A DNA stretch of 5,562 bases from positions 1 through 5,562 of the forward strand of contig CAJXGK010000148.1 of the NCBI GenBank assembly GCA_913053815.1, given 5' to 3'. Under the pieces are notes generated by a model. That model worked only from the letters and a program-made list of their open reading frames with translations. It searched no databases and had not been told where the DNA came from. The DNA is from an uncultured Rhodanobacteraceae bacterium (GTDB taxonomy: Bacteria > Pseudomonadota > Gammaproteobacteria > Xanthomonadales > Rhodanobacteraceae). Position 1 is the first letter of the stretch. Each line of letters opens with the position of its first letter. Position numbers and translations under genes: made by a program. This document shows, in pieces, positions 1 through 5,562 of this stretch.

Positions 1-2760
1 CACCACATTGCGGCGTAATGGCTTGGGTAAAGTACGGATCAGGGCGGCGACCTTCTCAGTTAAGAATCCAGGAACTAGCCACTGCAGACGTTGGCCCGGT
101 AGGGTGTTGAGGCGGGCCAGCGGCACCCGCAAGGTAACCCCGTCGGCGGCATCGCCGGGAATGAAACGATAGTCGAGCGGCAGGGTCTGGCCGACCAGTT
201 CGAGGTGGGATGGATACAAGCCGGCATCCGCCCCCGGGGGAAGCTCCAGCACATCGTCCGGGGACCAGCGCAGGGCTGCGCGGGCTTCGCTATCTGCCCG
301 CCGGTACCAGGCGTCAAATCCTGCCCGGGTGGCGATTTCAGCAGGGATTTTGGCATGAAAAAAGGTGCTGCGATCCACCGCGCTCCTGAGCAGGTCGTCC
401 CGGCGCAGCCGTGTCTGCAGGCGTTCGGCTTCTTCAAGTACCCGGCGATTGGCGGCGATAAGTGGACTGCGTGAATCGAGTGCGCATTCGGCGAGTCCCT
501 CGATGAGAAACAGACGATGAGCATCCTCCGGGTCGAAGCGGTGGTAGGTTACCGGCCGGCGCTCGACCAGAATCAGCCCGAACAGGGTGACCTGCTCGAA
601 GGCCATCACTGCGCCGCGTTGGCGCGACCAGTACGGGTCAGCGACCCGGTGCTTGAGCAGATGGGCGGCCTGGCGTTCAATCCAGGCCGGTTCAATACGG
701 GCGTTAAACATCCCGTAGATCCGTCCTCCGAGATCAAGTACCTGGGCCGAAAACAACCAGCCCGGACCCTTGCGGGCCAGTGCCGAGCCGGGAAAGATTT
801 TCCAGTGACGTTCACGCGTACCGCGATATAGCCCCTTTTCATCCCGTTTCGCGACCTGGGTGGGCAGGCCGGCCAGCAAGGCCTCGTGCAGGGCCTGGTA
901 GCGGTCGGCCGCCAGCGCTGGGACGGGTTGATCGGGCGCCGCTTCCTGGAGGTGTTCTGCGGTGTGGATGGTCCACCCCATGGCCTGCACTTGCAGGCGC
1001 AGCTGGCGATGCAATGCCCGCCATTCGCGCATCCGCAGGAACGATAGATAGTGGCGACGGCACCAGGTTCGTAACTGTGACTGGGTGCTGTCCTCAAGGA
1101 CCGCGTTAAACACCTCCCATAGTCGCAGGATGCTGACGAAATCCGAGTTGGGGTCGGCTAAACGGGCGTGCGCGGCATCCGCTTTGGCGCGTTCATCAGC
1201 TGGCCGTTCGCGTGGATCCTGGATACTCAGAAAGGCACTGATGACCAGCATTTCCGCCACGCAGTCACCGTCGCGGGCTGCTAGAAGCATGCGGGCCAAG
1301 TGGACGTCCACCGGCAACTTGGCCATATCGCGACCGGTACGGGTGAGGCGTTGCTGGGTATCGACGGCTCCAATCTCGACCAGGCGCTGCCAGCCTTCAC
1401 GGATCGCGCGGGCTTGGGGTGGGTCGAGAAATGGAAATACTTCCGGCTTGCCCAGGCCCAGACTAAGCATCCGCAGAATCACCCCCGCCAGGGCACTACG
1501 CTGAATTTCCGGGTCGCTGTAGTGGGGACGTACGGCAAAGTCGTCCTCGGCATACAGGCGCACGCAGACCCCTGGCCCCAGCCGTCCGCAACGGCCCTTG
1601 CGTTGCTCAGCAGCGGCTTGCGAAATCGGTTCGATATCGAGCCGTTCGATTTGCCGGCGGGTACTGTAGCGTTTGACCCGGGCCACCCCTGTGTCGATCA
1701 CGTAGCGGATGCACGGTACGGTCAGCGAGGTCTCGGCCACATTGGTGGCCAACACAATCCGTCGGGCCGGGCCGGGATGGAAAACGCGATCCTGCTCCTT
1801 CGCTGATAGCCGGGCATACAGAGGCACGATTTCGGTGTGGCGATAACCCCGTCGTTCCAGTAACAGGTGGGTATCACGAATCTCGCGTTCGCCGGGCAGA
1901 AATACCAGCACGTCACCACGAGGATCTGCGGCGCTGATGGCATCCAGAGCATTGGCAATCTGTTCGCTGAGTTGGGCTTCATCCCGTCCTTCAGGCGGGC
2001 GCCAGCGTACTTCGACCGGATGAGAGCGACCCTCGACTTCGATCACCGGCGCAGCACTGAAATGTGCTGCGAAACGCGCGGTATCAATCGTGGCTGAGGT
2101 GATGATGAGCTTGAGGTCTGGGCGCTGGGGCAGCAGTTTTTGTAGGTAACCCAGCAGGAAGTCGATATTGAGGCTGCGTTCGTGGGCTTCGTCGATGATC
2201 AGGGTGTCGTAGGCCGATAGTTCGCGGTCCGACTGGGTTTCGGCGAGCAGAATGCCGTCGGTCATGAACTTGATGCAGGTCTCCGGGCTAAGTTGTTCCT
2301 GGAACCGCACCTGATAGCCGACCAGTTCACCGGGTTCGCCACCCAACTCGGCAGCCACTCGCCGGGCCATGCTGCGGGCGGCAAGCCGGCGTGGTTGGGT
2401 ACAGCCGATCAGCCCGGCAGCGCCTCGACCGGCAGCAAGACACAGCTTGGGTAATTGGGTGGTTTTGCCAGAACCGGTGGCTCCGGCTAGCACCAGTACT
2501 GGGTGTCGACGAATGGCCTCGATAATGGCGGCGGTGTGCGCTGCAATCGGCAAGTCGGGATCAACCCCGGGTTGCGGCAAGCTGGCTGCCCGGGCTTGGC
2601 GGCGGGCAATGGAACGGGCAAAAGCCACGCTCAGTTTGGTAAGGCTTTCCGGGCAGTTCCCATTTTGCCTGCGCGAGGTCCGCAGACGCTGGGCCAAGCG
2701 CACGCGGTCACGGCTGAGCACATCATTGAGCGCGCCTTCGAGGTCACTGATGGATTTCAT
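1..2760 (-). CDS. hrpA: ATP-dependent RNA helicase HrpA, DEAH-box (3' end cut by window edge)
   Basis: The reading frame is open from ATG at 2760 to position 1: 920 codons, no stop, no frameshift. Helicase motifs are in the expected order: motif I GATGSGKTT (93-101), motif II DEAH (190-193), motif III SAT (222-224), motif IV region VLVFLPGEREI (284-294), motif V TNVAETS (339-345) and motif VI QRKGRCGR (386-393). The two RecA-like domains span about 75-425, followed by winged-helix/HA2 and OB-like regions, then the HrpA-specific C-terminal region (DUF3418 type), which is cut at LPKPLRRNVV. E. coli HrpA is about 1300 residues, so roughly 380 are missing. Length and the GRCGR form of motif VI favour HrpA over the shorter HrpB. 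The family uses ATP to remodel RNA; in E. coli it is linked to fimbrial mRNA processing and, more recently, to rescue of stalled ribosomes. The start is supported by similarity to the E. coli N-terminus and an in-frame TGA two codons upstream. No clear Shine-Dalgarno sequence is visible. Confidence 0.97.
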   Translation of the reverse strand, partial: MKSISDLEGALNDVLSRDRVRLAQRLRTSRRQNGNCPESLTKLSVAFARSIARRQARAASLPQPGVDPDLPIAAHTAAIIEAIRRHPVLVLAGATGSGKTTQLPKLCLAAGRGAAGLIGCTQPRRLAARSMARRVAAELGGEPGELVGYQVRFQEQLSPETCIKFMTDGILLAETQSDRELSAYDTLIIDEAHERSLNIDFLLGYLQKLLPQRPDLKLIITSATIDTARFAAHFSAAPVIEVEGRSHPVEVRWRPPEGRDEAQLSEQIANALDAISAADPRGDVLVFLPGEREIRDTHLLLERRGYRHTEIVPLYARLSAKEQDRVFHPGPARRIVLATNVAETSLTVPCIRYVIDTGVARVKRYSTRRQIERLDIEPISQAAAEQRKGRCGRLGPGVCVRLYAEDDFAVRPHYSDPEIQRSALAGVILRMLSLGLGKPEVFPFLDPPQARAIREGWQRLVEIGAVDTQQRLTRTGRDMAKLPVDVHLARMLLAARDGDCVAEMLVISAFLSIQDPRERPADERAKADAAHARLADPNSDFVSILRLWEVFNAVLEDSTQSQLRTWCRRHYLSFLRMREWRALHRQLRLQVQAMGWTIHTAEHLQEAAPDQPVPALAADRYQALHEALLAGLPTQVAKRDEKGLYRGTRERHWKIFPGSALARKGPGWLFSAQVLDLGGRIYGMFNARIEPAWIERQAAHLLKHRVADPYWSRQRGAVMAFEQVTLFGLILVERRPVTYHRFDPEDAHRLFLIEGLAECALDSRSPLIAANRRVLEEAERLQTRLRRDDLLRSAVDRSTFFHAKIPAEIATRAGFDAWYRRADSEARAALRWSPDDVLELPPGADAGLYPSHLELVGQTLPLDYRFIPGDAADGVTLRVPLARLNTLPGQRLQWLVPGFLTEKVAALIRTLPKPLRRNVV

Positions 2761-2878
2761 CGATCAGACATTCAGGGGCAAAGAGCGGTATTGGGTCAAG
2801 AGCTCATGATAGCGGTGCCTGTTGATCCCGGACTTGGCCACCAACTCGGCAAATGGAGGCTGTATATGGCGGTCGGCA
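2761..2878 (-). other. Spacer between the NnrU-family gene and hrpA
   Basis: This 118-bp spacer has no complete gene I can defend. On the minus strand, in the same frame as hrpA, it stays open from a stop inside the end of the NnrU-family gene to TGA at 2766-2764. It would read FAELVAKSGINRHRYHELL and onward, ending SLPLNV. There is no ATG in that stretch; only TTG (2844-2842) and GTG (2841-2839) could start it, and no ribosome binding site precedes them. I see no terminator hairpin and no convincing promoter, so hrpA could be read from the promoter of the upstream gene. Confidence 0.5.
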
Positions 2879-3457
2879 TCAGCCGTAGGCTTGTATACCG
2901 ATCAGCGGACCATGTAGCCACAGGACAAAGGCTACCCAGGCGACGATACCAATCAGCAGCGTGGCCATATCCCCGGTCGTTGTACCGGGGGTCTGCTGTA
3001 TCCCGGCGCTCCGGTCGCGATGTCGTGCAACCATAAAATCCACGCTGGCCCAGAGTAAAAAGCTCCCGAACAGCACTTCATCGCGCAGTGTCCCGGTAGC
3101 CAGTAGATGGCCGATTGCCCACAGCTGCACCCCGATAACCATGGGATGACCGAGCCTGGCCTTGATACGGTTGTGGGGTACGTAGGCTGCCACCACAAAA
3201 ATGAAGGCGACAATAGTGAACAGAGCGGTGAGGTGTGCCGTCCATGGGGGCGGTGACCATACCAGCAGCGGATGCTGACGAGCCTGTTCAAAACCCCGGA
3301 CGATGAGGGCCAGACCGATGAGCGAAAGCAGTGCGTAAAGGGCTTTCCATAGTTGCGGACCTAGCCGGGCGATCTGTCGACTACGCCAGTCGTTGACAAA
3401 AATACGGGTCGAGTGCACACCGAGAAAAATAATTAGTCCGGTAATCAGCCAGAACAT
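2879..3457 (-). CDS. NnrU-family integral membrane protein
   Basis: The product has 192 residues and is very hydrophobic, with about five or six membrane segments: roughly 2-20, 38-55, 73-93, 105-140 (probably two closely spaced helices) and 164-186. Family hallmarks include GVHSTRIF near the N-terminus (13-20), the WKALYALLSL stretch (37-46), VPHNRIKARLGHPM (93-106) and WAIGHLLATGTLRDEVLFGSF (113-133 region). Histidines 15, 104 and 117 sit in conserved blocks. NnrU was named from a gene near nitrite/nitric oxide reduction genes in Rhodobacter, and the family is distantly related to membrane methyltransferases of the isoprenylcysteine type. Its biochemical role is not established and many members occur outside denitrification loci. 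No nitrogen-oxide gene is seen here, so a denitrification role should not be assumed. ATG at 3457 has a GGAG eight bases upstream, which supports this start. The C-terminal tail ends GIQAYG. Confidence 0.9.
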   Translation of the reverse strand: MFWLITGLIIFLGVHSTRIFVNDWRSRQIARLGPQLWKALYALLSLIGLALIVRGFEQARQHPLLVWSPPPWTAHLTALFTIVAFIFVVAAYVPHNRIKARLGHPMVIGVQLWAIGHLLATGTLRDEVLFGSFLLWASVDFMVARHRDRSAGIQQTPGTTTGDMATLLIGIVAWVAFVLWLHGPLIGIQAYG

Positions 3458-3465
3458 ATCGATAT

Positions 3466-3469
3466 CTCC
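3466..3469 (-). promoter_or_regulatory. Ribosome binding site of the NnrU-family gene
   Basis: On the minus strand TGGAGA (core GGAG, 3469-3466) lies eight bases before ATG at 3457. It is the clearest Shine-Dalgarno sequence in the window. By contrast yggT and hrpA show none, and proC has only weak candidates. It suggests independent translation initiation of this gene. Confidence 0.7.
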
Positions 3470-3526
3470 ATACCAGGGGAAACGGATAAGTGCTGATCAT
3501 GCCCGAAGTCATGGAGTCTGGCATCT

Positions 3527-3532
3527 ATTATC
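3527..3532 (-). promoter_or_regulatory. Possible -10 element ahead of the NnrU-family gene
   Basis: The minus strand reads GATAAT at 3532-3527, five of six matches to the sigma-70 -10 consensus, about 70 bases before the ATG at 3457. The -35 hexamer at 17-bp spacing (TTCTTC) is poor, so this is only a candidate. If real, the NnrU-family gene is transcribed separately from proC-yggT, in line with its own strong ribosome binding site and the 181-bp spacer. Confidence 0.25.
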
Positions 3533-3579
3533 GGGATCAGGCTTAGGATGAAGAAGCCAAAAGTCGGGAGGCTTGAGGG

Positions 3580-3604
3580 TTGGGGCGAGCATTGCAAACC
3601 CCAA
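3580..3604. other. Hairpin in the yggT / NnrU-family spacer
   Basis: Perfect 6-bp arms TTGGGG (3580-3585) and CCCCAA (3599-3604) enclose a 13-base loop. It lies 35 bases downstream of the yggT stop on the minus strand. No run of T follows on either strand, so it is not a classical intrinsic terminator. It could stabilise the proC-yggT mRNA 3' end or be chance. A second, weaker inverted repeat (AAGCC/GGCTT, 3554-3574 region) lies beside it. Confidence 0.3.
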
Positions 3605-3638
3605 TGTGATGAGGGGTGATGGGAGAGATCATAGCAAG

Positions 3639-4214
3639 CTATTGAGCGAGACGCAGACCCAGTTCGAACAGTGGTTGGATCAGCAAGACCCGGGCCAGCA
3701 GGATGATAAGGATGGCGACAGCCGGGCTAAAATCCAGGCCGGCGAAGCTGGGAAGAACCTTTTGCAAGGGCCGCACGGCCGGAACGGTAAGCTGTTCGAT
3801 AAACGGGACGATGGGGTTGGAGGAGTCCACTGTGAACAGGCTCATCAGAGCCCAGGCAAAAATAAGTGCCATGTATAGCATCAGAATGAAATCGACCAAC
3901 TCGGCCAGCGAGGCCAGCAGCAGGCCCGCAAAATGCGGCATGAATCCCCGTAGGCTGAACAACAGCAAAAGCTTGAACAAGGCGACCAGGTAGGCGAGGA
4001 TGAGAGGCGCCAGATTTACGTGCCGGTAACTGGGGGCGAAGCGGCGTACCGGGTTGAGGATCAGATGGGTGGCGCGGTAGAGAAACTGGCTGATCGGGTT
4101 GTAGAAGTTGACTCGTGAGACCTCGGCAAGCAGCCTCAGGATCAGTATTGCCATGACAGCGCCGAACAAAAAGACGATGACAATCTGCGCGGCGTTGGCG
4201 AAATAACTGTTCAT
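3639..4214 (-). CDS. yggT: YggT-family inner-membrane protein (two YGGT repeats)
   Basis: The 191-residue product has the duplicated YGGT architecture. The first unit has a membrane helix at about 8-30, then NPISQFLYRATHLILNPVRR (39-58), then a helix at 67-88. The second has a helix at about 100-127, then NPIVPFIEQLTVPAVRPLQK (133-152), then a helix at 163-182. The repeated NPI...P(V/L) pattern between helices is the family signature, and the length fits the two-repeat proteobacterial form. The role is not firmly known; E. coli YggT has been tied to osmotic-shock tolerance, and relatives in cyanobacteria and plastids (YlmG) to membrane/nucleoid organisation and cytochrome assembly. The start ATG overlaps the proC stop by 4 bp (ATGA), with no separate ribosome binding site, so translation is probably coupled to proC. 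The stop is TAG. The gene commonly follows proC or yggS-proC in Gammaproteobacteria. The downstream DUF167 or met genes often seen there are absent. Confidence 0.94.
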   Translation of the reverse strand: MNSYFANAAQIVIVFLFGAVMAILILRLLAEVSRVNFYNPISQFLYRATHLILNPVRRFAPSYRHVNLAPLILAYLVALFKLLLLFSLRGFMPHFAGLLLASLAELVDFILMLYMALIFAWALMSLFTVDSSNPIVPFIEQLTVPAVRPLQKVLPSFAGLDFSPAVAILIILLARVLLIQPLFELGLRLAQ

Positions 4215-5041
4215 GGTGCAGCTTGCATTTCGGCTAATTTGGAAAGTTCGCTACTCCGTTGTACTGCCGCTTCCAGCGCCGCAGCAACCAGCTCGGCAAA
4301 ACCGCCGTGTTGGAAGATTTCCAGCGCGGCAGCCGTGGTACCACCTGGCGAAGTGACCCGTTCACGCAGGAGCTTGGCAGGATCACCGCTTTCGGTAAGC
4401 ATACGTCCGGCACCGAGCACGGTCTGGGCCGCCAGCAAGCGTGCTGTGTTGAGCGGAAGTCCTTGGGCCACCGCGGCATTTTCCATGGTTTCGGCCAGCA
4501 GAAACAAATAGGCCGGTCCCGAGCCGGATAATGCAGTGACGGTATCTATCAGAGCTTCGTCTTCGACCCAGACGGTTTTGCCGACGGTGGCCATGACTTG
4601 TTCCGAGGTATCGCGTCCGCTCACTTCGGTTTGCGCGTTGGCAAACAGGCCGGTGGCTCCTGCACCGAGCAGCGCCGGCGTATTGGGCATGGCCCGGACG
4701 ATGGCTTGACCGCCATTGAGCCAATGGTCGATCTGCTCACTGCGAATTCCTGCGGCGATGGAAAGTATCTGCGGATGCTGCCGTTGTGCAATAGGCGCCA
4801 ACTCCTGGCATACCGCGCGCAGCATCTGCGGTTTGACCGCCAATACCCACAGCCCGGCTGACTGCGCCATATCGGGATTAACTGCGGAGCACACCACGCC
4901 GTAGTTCTTTCGCAGTGTCTCACGGGCCTCCTGGCGAGGTTCGGCGACGTGAATTGAGGTTGCCGGCGTGCCCGCCTTGCAGAGGCCGCCGATAAGGCTT
5001 TGGGCCATATTGCCGCCGCCGATGAATACGATATCGGTCAT
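4211..5041 (-). CDS. proC: Pyrroline-5-carboxylate reductase
   Basis: This cytoplasmic enzyme reduces L-delta-1-pyrroline-5-carboxylate to L-proline with NAD(P)H, the last step of proline synthesis. From ATG 5041 the product has 276 residues, close to the usual 265-280. The dinucleotide-binding motif IGGGNMA is at 7-13 after the first beta strand, AVKP at 68-71 and RAMPNTPALLGAG at 116-128. The C-terminal dimerisation and substrate-binding domain shows ALSGSGPAYLF (170-180) and SPGGTTAAALE (231-241). All expected motifs are intact. An in-frame TTG at 5071 would add ten residues, but family members begin just before the first beta strand (MTDIVFIGGGN here), so I choose ATG although its Shine-Dalgarno is weak. 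The 4-bp overlap with yggT marks a two-gene unit. The usual upstream neighbour yggS is missing; a repeat-rich non-coding stretch takes its place, so the promoter must lie there. No clear promoter was identified. Confidence 0.97.
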   Translation of the reverse strand: MTDIVFIGGGNMAQSLIGGLCKAGTPATSIHVAEPRQEARETLRKNYGVVCSAVNPDMAQSAGLWVLAVKPQMLRAVCQELAPIAQRQHPQILSIAAGIRSEQIDHWLNGGQAIVRAMPNTPALLGAGATGLFANAQTEVSGRDTSEQVMATVGKTVWVEDEALIDTVTALSGSGPAYLFLLAETMENAAVAQGLPLNTARLLAAQTVLGAGRMLTESGDPAKLLRERVTSPGGTTAAALEIFQHGGFAELVAAALEAAVQRSSELSKLAEMQAAP

Positions 5042-5124
5042 GGTTATGTCGGATGTTTCGCCTGGGTGCAAGCCCGTTAGCCTAATGCAGTGGCAAGCTG
5101 GGGGGAACCATCAGCCTTGTCCAA

Positions 5125-5160
5125 TATGAAATGAGTCTGAAGTATGAAATGAGTTTGGAG
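5125..5160. repeat. 18-bp tandem duplication upstream of proC
   Basis: Two adjacent 18-bp units (5125-5142 and 5143-5160) share TATGAAATGAGT and differ at two positions (TATGAAATGAGTCTGAAG against TATGAAATGAGTTTGGAG). They sit 84-119 bp before the proC ATG, where an operator or promoter could be. An 18-bp period is not a whole helical turn multiple (10.5 bp), so a pair of binding sites on one DNA face is not implied. It may be only replication slippage. Confidence 0.75.
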
Positions 5161-5210
5161 TGAGCTGAAGCGGGGTCGGGTTCCACCCATGATCAGGCAA
5201 CGAACCGACT

Positions 5211-5243
5211 GGCCCCCATGCCGACTACCCAATGGGCCTTTTT
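5211..5243 (+). terminator. Weak terminator-like hairpin
   Basis: The plus strand has CCCAT (5215-5219) pairing with ATGGG (5232-5236). GG (5211-5212) can extend the stem with CC (5237-5238) across a two-base bulge, and TTTTT follows at 5239-5243. The loop is 12 bases. It would stop plus-strand transcription, yet no plus-strand gene precedes it. The stem is short and bulged, so chance is a real possibility. Confidence 0.25.
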
Positions 5244-5293
5244 GACCCTAACCCTCACTGAAGACCACGCAGAGGGCAAGCTCGGGCCCTTTC

Positions 5294-5323
5294 TCGTCAT
5301 TCCCACGCAGGCGGGAATACAGT
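5294..5323 (+). repeat. Dispersed palindromic repeat of the ATTCCC-N8-GGGAAT (dRS3-like) type
   Basis: ATTCCC (5299-5304), an 8-base centre, and GGGAAT (5313-5318) form a 20-bp inverted repeat. This matches the consensus form of Neisseria dRS3, and similar short repeats are scattered through many proteobacterial genomes. The left flank TCGTCAT (5294-5300) and right flank ACAG fit the longer versions commonly seen. Only one copy is in the window, so its dispersed nature is inferred from family knowledge, not observed. Confidence 0.7.
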
Positions 5324-5410
5324 GAAGAAGACCATGGCCACGCAGTGGGTATCTAATTTTTTTGGGTTACGCCTGTGACCACCGACCTCGCTACCACGAT
5401 CGCTCCATGG

Positions 5411-5432
5411 ATCCCGGGTCGACGCCCGGGAT
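5411..5432. repeat. Perfect palindrome ATCCCGGG-N6-CCCGGGAT
   Basis: Eight-base arms ATCCCGGG (5411-5418) and CCCGGGAT (5425-5432) flank TCGACG. On the minus strand the palindrome is preceded by TCGTC, giving TCGTCATCCCGGG, the same leader as the repeat at 5294 but in opposite orientation. Elements of this TCGTCATCCCGGGC type are familiar from proteobacterial intergenic regions. Its right arm is also the start of the first unit of the 27-bp array. Confidence 0.75.
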
Positions 5433-5530
5433 GACGAGACTTTTTGTGGTGCCCGGGATGACGAGACTTTTTGTGGTGCCCGGGATGACGAAGATAAGAG
5501 ATGCCCGGGATGACCGGCCTTTTTCTGTGG
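5424..5530. repeat. Tandem array of about 27-bp units with core GCCCGGGATGAC
   Basis: Units start at 5424, 5451, 5478 and 5503. The first two (5424-5450, 5451-5477) are identical over 27 bp: GCCCGGGATGACGAG, then ACTTTTTGTGGT. The third (5478-5502) keeps the core GCCCGGGATGACGA but diverges into AGATAAGAGAT. The fourth (5503 to about 5530) keeps GCCCGGGATGAC, then CGGCCTTTTTCTGTGGG, partly matching the T-run and GTGG of the first units. There are no unique spacers of CRISPR type. A small hairpin GTGGG-TGC-CCCAC follows at 5527-5539. Confidence 0.85.
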
Positions 5531-5562
5531 GTGCCCCACTCTGCGGTGCCAGCCATCATCCA

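Larger units (their letters stand above)
5042..5562. other. Gene-free, repeat-rich region upstream of proC
   Basis: No reading frame here has protein-like composition. Two minus-strand frames that cross 5297-5559 owe their length to the 27-bp (nine-codon) repeat and encode low-complexity peptides. Besides the repeats listed separately, 5161-5290 shows only weak hairpins: 5211-5243, and AGGGC/GCCCT arms at 5273-5277 and 5286-5290. The word CCACGCAG occurs three times, at 5265, 5303 and 5338. The proC promoter should lie between about 5050 and 5160, but I cannot identify it. Confidence 0.8.

Noticed and set aside
386..393. Cysteine in hrpA helicase motif VI (QRKGRCGR instead of the QRxGRAGR seen in many DEAH helicases).
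   Set aside because: As I recall the E. coli sequence, HrpA has the same GRCGR form, so this is typical of the subfamily. (Positions here are residue numbers; the DNA is 1584-1605.)
606..1097. 163-codon minus-strand frame, along with plus-strand frames up to 177 codons across 200-3036.
   Set aside because: They overlap hrpA (or the end of the NnrU-family gene) in other frames. The hrpA frame carries all helicase motifs in order, and the others are arginine/proline-rich shadows of GC-rich coding DNA.
3543..3632. 29-codon minus-strand frame between yggT and the NnrU-family gene (MISPITPHHIGVCN...).
   Set aside because: It lacks a ribosome binding site, has no recognisable features, and contains the 3580-3604 hairpin; chance is the simplest explanation.
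5171..5212. tRNA-like T-arm (GGGTTCCACCC) suggesting a tRNA fragment or attachment site.
   Set aside because: The T-loop does not fit the TTCRANY consensus and no acceptor, D or anticodon arm can be formed around it.
5406..5423. Cloning-vector polylinker: overlapping NcoI, BamHI, SmaI and SalI sites (CCATGGATCCCGGGTCGAC).
   Set aside because: The sites are explained by the natural TCGTCATCCCGGGC-type palindrome, whose arm recurs in the neighbouring array, and flanking DNA shows no vector sequence that I recognise.
5424..5530. CRISPR array.
   Set aside because: Units are directly adjacent without unique spacers, only about four copies exist, and no cas gene is near.
5297..5559. Two minus-strand reading frames of 80 and 68 codons with repeated peptides (APQKVSSSR-type and HPGHHKKSR-type).
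   Set aside because: Their length and periodicity come from the 27-bp repeat, which is exactly nine codons, so every frame repeats. No ribosome binding site or protein-like composition supports translation.

Overview
The window looks like chromosomal core DNA of a gammaproteobacterium. All four recognisable genes lie on the minus strand. Read in transcription order they are proC, yggT, an NnrU-family membrane protein gene, and hrpA, which runs off the left edge. The HrpA product resembles the long enterobacterial/pseudomonad form throughout. The proC-yggT pair is common in Gammaproteobacteria. Base composition is moderately GC-rich by eye. The genus cannot be fixed from this sequence.

Layout from right to left: positions 5042-5562 hold no credible gene but are full of short repeats. 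These are a four-unit array of about 27 bp, a perfect 8-bp-arm palindrome at its edge, a separate 20-bp inverted repeat of the ATTCCC-N8-GGGAAT type, and an 18-bp tandem duplication just upstream of proC. Next come proC (5041-4211; last step of proline synthesis) and yggT (4214-3639; two-repeat inner-membrane protein), which overlap by 4 bp and are probably translationally coupled. A 181-bp spacer with a hairpin and a plausible -10 element and ribosome binding site leads into the NnrU-family gene (3457-2879). A 118-bp spacer then precedes hrpA (2760 to beyond position 1). The first 920 codons of hrpA are present and uninterrupted; by comparison with the E. coli protein as I remember it, roughly 380 C-terminal residues are outside the window.

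Functionally this is a housekeeping neighbourhood: amino-acid biosynthesis, two small membrane proteins of incompletely known function, and an RNA helicase. I see no evidence of a defence system, prophage or new operon. The most unusual part is the repeat-rich region upstream of proC. There, two palindromes with different arm sequences share a TCGTCAT leader and lie in inverted orientation, and the leader plus one arm of the second is repeated as head-only tandem copies. This resembles a REP/REPIN-like element that has expanded. That reading is inference and needs a genome-wide repeat search.
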